Assembly: GCA_038253555.1 (NCBI GenBank)
Contig: JBBSGZ010000187.1
Coordinates: forward strand, 1-5,801
Source: JALYUA01 sp038253555
Lineage (GTDB): Bacteria > Acidobacteriota > Thermoanaerobaculia > UBA5066 > Gp7-AA6
DNA: 5,801 nt
Reading direction: 5' to 3'
The stretch's first letter is position 1. Every line of letters starts with the position of its first letter. Under the pieces are notes generated by a model. The model made no database searches. It was not told the DNA's origin and saw only the letters and a list, made by a program, of their open reading frames with translations. Shown here in pieces: positions 4,698 through 5,801 of the stretch. The position numbers were made by a program, and so were the translations under genes.

Positions 4698-5801
4698 CCC
4701 GACGAGTCCGGAACCCCGACTTCTCCCGGCGCCACCGCGAGATCCGACGGCAGGCGCGGCGACGAGAGGAGCCTCGCAAACTCCTCCCACCTCTTCCCGG
4801 GGTCTTTCGCCGTGCCCCCGCGGGACTCGATGAACCGGCGGACCAGGTCCTTGCCCAGGTTGTAGTTGATGACATAGCTGCGGTACTGGTCGATGAAGCG
4901 CACGCGCTGCTCGGCCCGGGGACGGGCCATCAGCGCATACCGCTCGAGCCAGTCCGCCGCGGCCTTCGCGTCGATCTCGCCGTTCAGGTAGCGACGCGCG
5001 GCCTCGTTCCCGGCGTAGGAGAGGCCATCCGCCAGCACCCGGACCTCCGCATATCTTCCCGCCTGCGACGGGTCGAGTCCCGCGAGGGGGAAGAGCACGT
5101 CGCGCTCGAAGACGGTGCGCTCGGGGCCGGGAAAGGCGACATCGATGCCGAAGTTCGCGCTGCCTTCCGCGATCAGCGACTGGGGAGAGAAGAGAGGATA
5201 GACGGTGAACTCGACCGCGCCGCGATCCCGCACCTGGTTCTTCTCGATCAGCACGTTGTACACGTGGTGGCCGGGATACCCCTCGTGGCAGGCGAGATCG
5301 ACCGCCCGGTCGATGAAGATCGGCAGATCCGTATTGATCTGGATGAGACTGGCGAAGTTCCCCTGGTACCAGTTGTAGCCGCCCCAGGACTTGCCCGTGA
5401 CGTATTCGATCCGGAAGCTTTCGCTTTCGGGCAGGGGGATGTGGGCGCGCGTGCGGGCCCGTCCCTCGCGAATGGCCGCCTGGAACACCGCGTCCAGCTT
5501 GTCGCGGGGGATGACGAACGCCTGCCGGAATGCCTCGTACCGCTCCCCGAGCGAGCCCGAGCCGGGAAGAAGGCGAGCGAGTCTTTCCGAGAGCTCGCGA
5601 AAATGGGCCTCGGTGTTCGTCGGCGCCACCGCGTCGTACAGCGCGCGGGACTCCTCGTCGAAAGAAAACTTCTTACCGGCCCGCATCTGCGAGCGCGAAC
5701 GGAGAGCGGAGATCTGCCTGACGAGGTACCGGTGTTCGAGCCGAGGGCGCTCTTCGCGCGGCTCGGGGATGCGAGCCAGCCTCGCCAGGAGGGCGGCGGA
5801 C
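4682..5801 (-). CDS. HEGYPGHH-type putative metallopeptidase, DUF885-related, N-terminus cut by window edge
   Basis: The frame is open from the right edge to TAG at 4684-4682. An internal Met at 5684-5686 begins a 334-residue stretch, but about 38 further residues upstream (including PRLEHRYLVRQISALRSRS) read like continuous protein, so the true start is outside the window. Counting from that Met, LACHEGYPGHHVYN holds the HExxPGHH motif at residues 134-141 and LIAEGSAN provides a candidate third ligand, E174. This is the arrangement expected of a zinc peptidase-like (gluzincin) site as in DUF885. Other strongly patterned segments are FDEESRALYDAVAPTN, EYVTGKSWGGYNWYQGN, VEFTVYPLFSPQSL, and YVINYNLGKDLVRR near the end. 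No export signal can be judged because the N-terminus is missing. Substrate is unknown. It converges on the DUF4142 gene. The last 15 or so residues after LPSDL look like a non-conserved extension. It is clearly not a copy of the other peptidase gene in the window: they share the motif but little else. Confidence 0.85.
   Translation of the reverse strand, partial: SAALLARLARIPEPREERPRLEHRYLVRQISALRSRSQMRAGKKFSFDEESRALYDAVAPTNTEAHFRELSERLARLLPGSGSLGERYEAFRQAFVIPRDKLDAVFQAAIREGRARTRAHIPLPESESFRIEYVTGKSWGGYNWYQGNFASLIQINTDLPIFIDRAVDLACHEGYPGHHVYNVLIEKNQVRDRGAVEFTVYPLFSPQSLIAEGSANFGIDVAFPGPERTVFERDVLFPLAGLDPSQAGRYAEVRVLADGLSYAGNEAARRYLNGEIDAKAAADWLERYALMARPRAEQRVRFIDQYRSYVINYNLGKDLVRRFIESRGGTAKDPGKRWEEFARLLSSPRLPSDLAVAPGEVGVPDSSGLTPR

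Noticed and set aside
192..5801. The two HExxPGHH proteins as parts of one system
   Set aside because: They are on opposite strands about 2.7 kb apart with unrelated genes and terminators between. The shared motif is common in the superfamily and does not imply a joint function.

Overview
This is a GC-rich bacterial chromosomal window of ordinary single-copy metabolic and envelope genes. There are no mobile elements, CRISPR arrays or RNA genes. The gene families (a DUF885 peptidase, a second HEGYPGHH protein, a DUF4142 secreted protein, a DAO-type flavoprotein), the base composition and a GGCGAAC heptamer array would fit a soil or sediment Acidobacteriota-like organism. That placement is an impression from family knowledge, not something the sequence proves.

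Layout. Positions 1-136 hold the last 44 codons of a FAD-dependent amine/amino-acid oxidase-like protein (plus strand). A nested inverted repeat straddles its stop codon. Next comes an exported DUF885 HExxPGHH metallopeptidase gene (192-1976, plus), interrupted by one in-frame TAG at 540-542. It converges, with a 12-base gap, on an NTF2/SnoaL-like gene (1989 to about 2453, minus) that has no upstream ATG and probably starts at CTG. Divergent from that gene is an atypical NAD(P)-dependent epimerase/dehydratase (2528-3580, plus). Both of these starts lie exactly 7 bases downstream of a -10-like hexamer, the geometry of leaderless transcripts.

A roughly 310-base gene-free stretch follows and carries a textbook sigma-54 promoter (TGGCAC-N5-TTGCT, 3801-3816). 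It is placed to drive a secreted DUF4142 protein (3892-4491, plus), which ends in a good intrinsic terminator. The rest of the gap holds the heptamer array and a weaker terminator for the opposing gene. That gene, a HEGYPGHH-type putative metallopeptidase (4682-5801, minus), runs off the right edge without its N-terminus.

How the genes work together: no operon-level pathway is evident. Most genes are arranged convergently or divergently and look separately transcribed. The main points of interest are the sigma-54 control of a DUF4142 gene, the single amber codon in an otherwise intact peptidase gene, and the paired leaderless-type starts. I see no convincing new multi-gene system.
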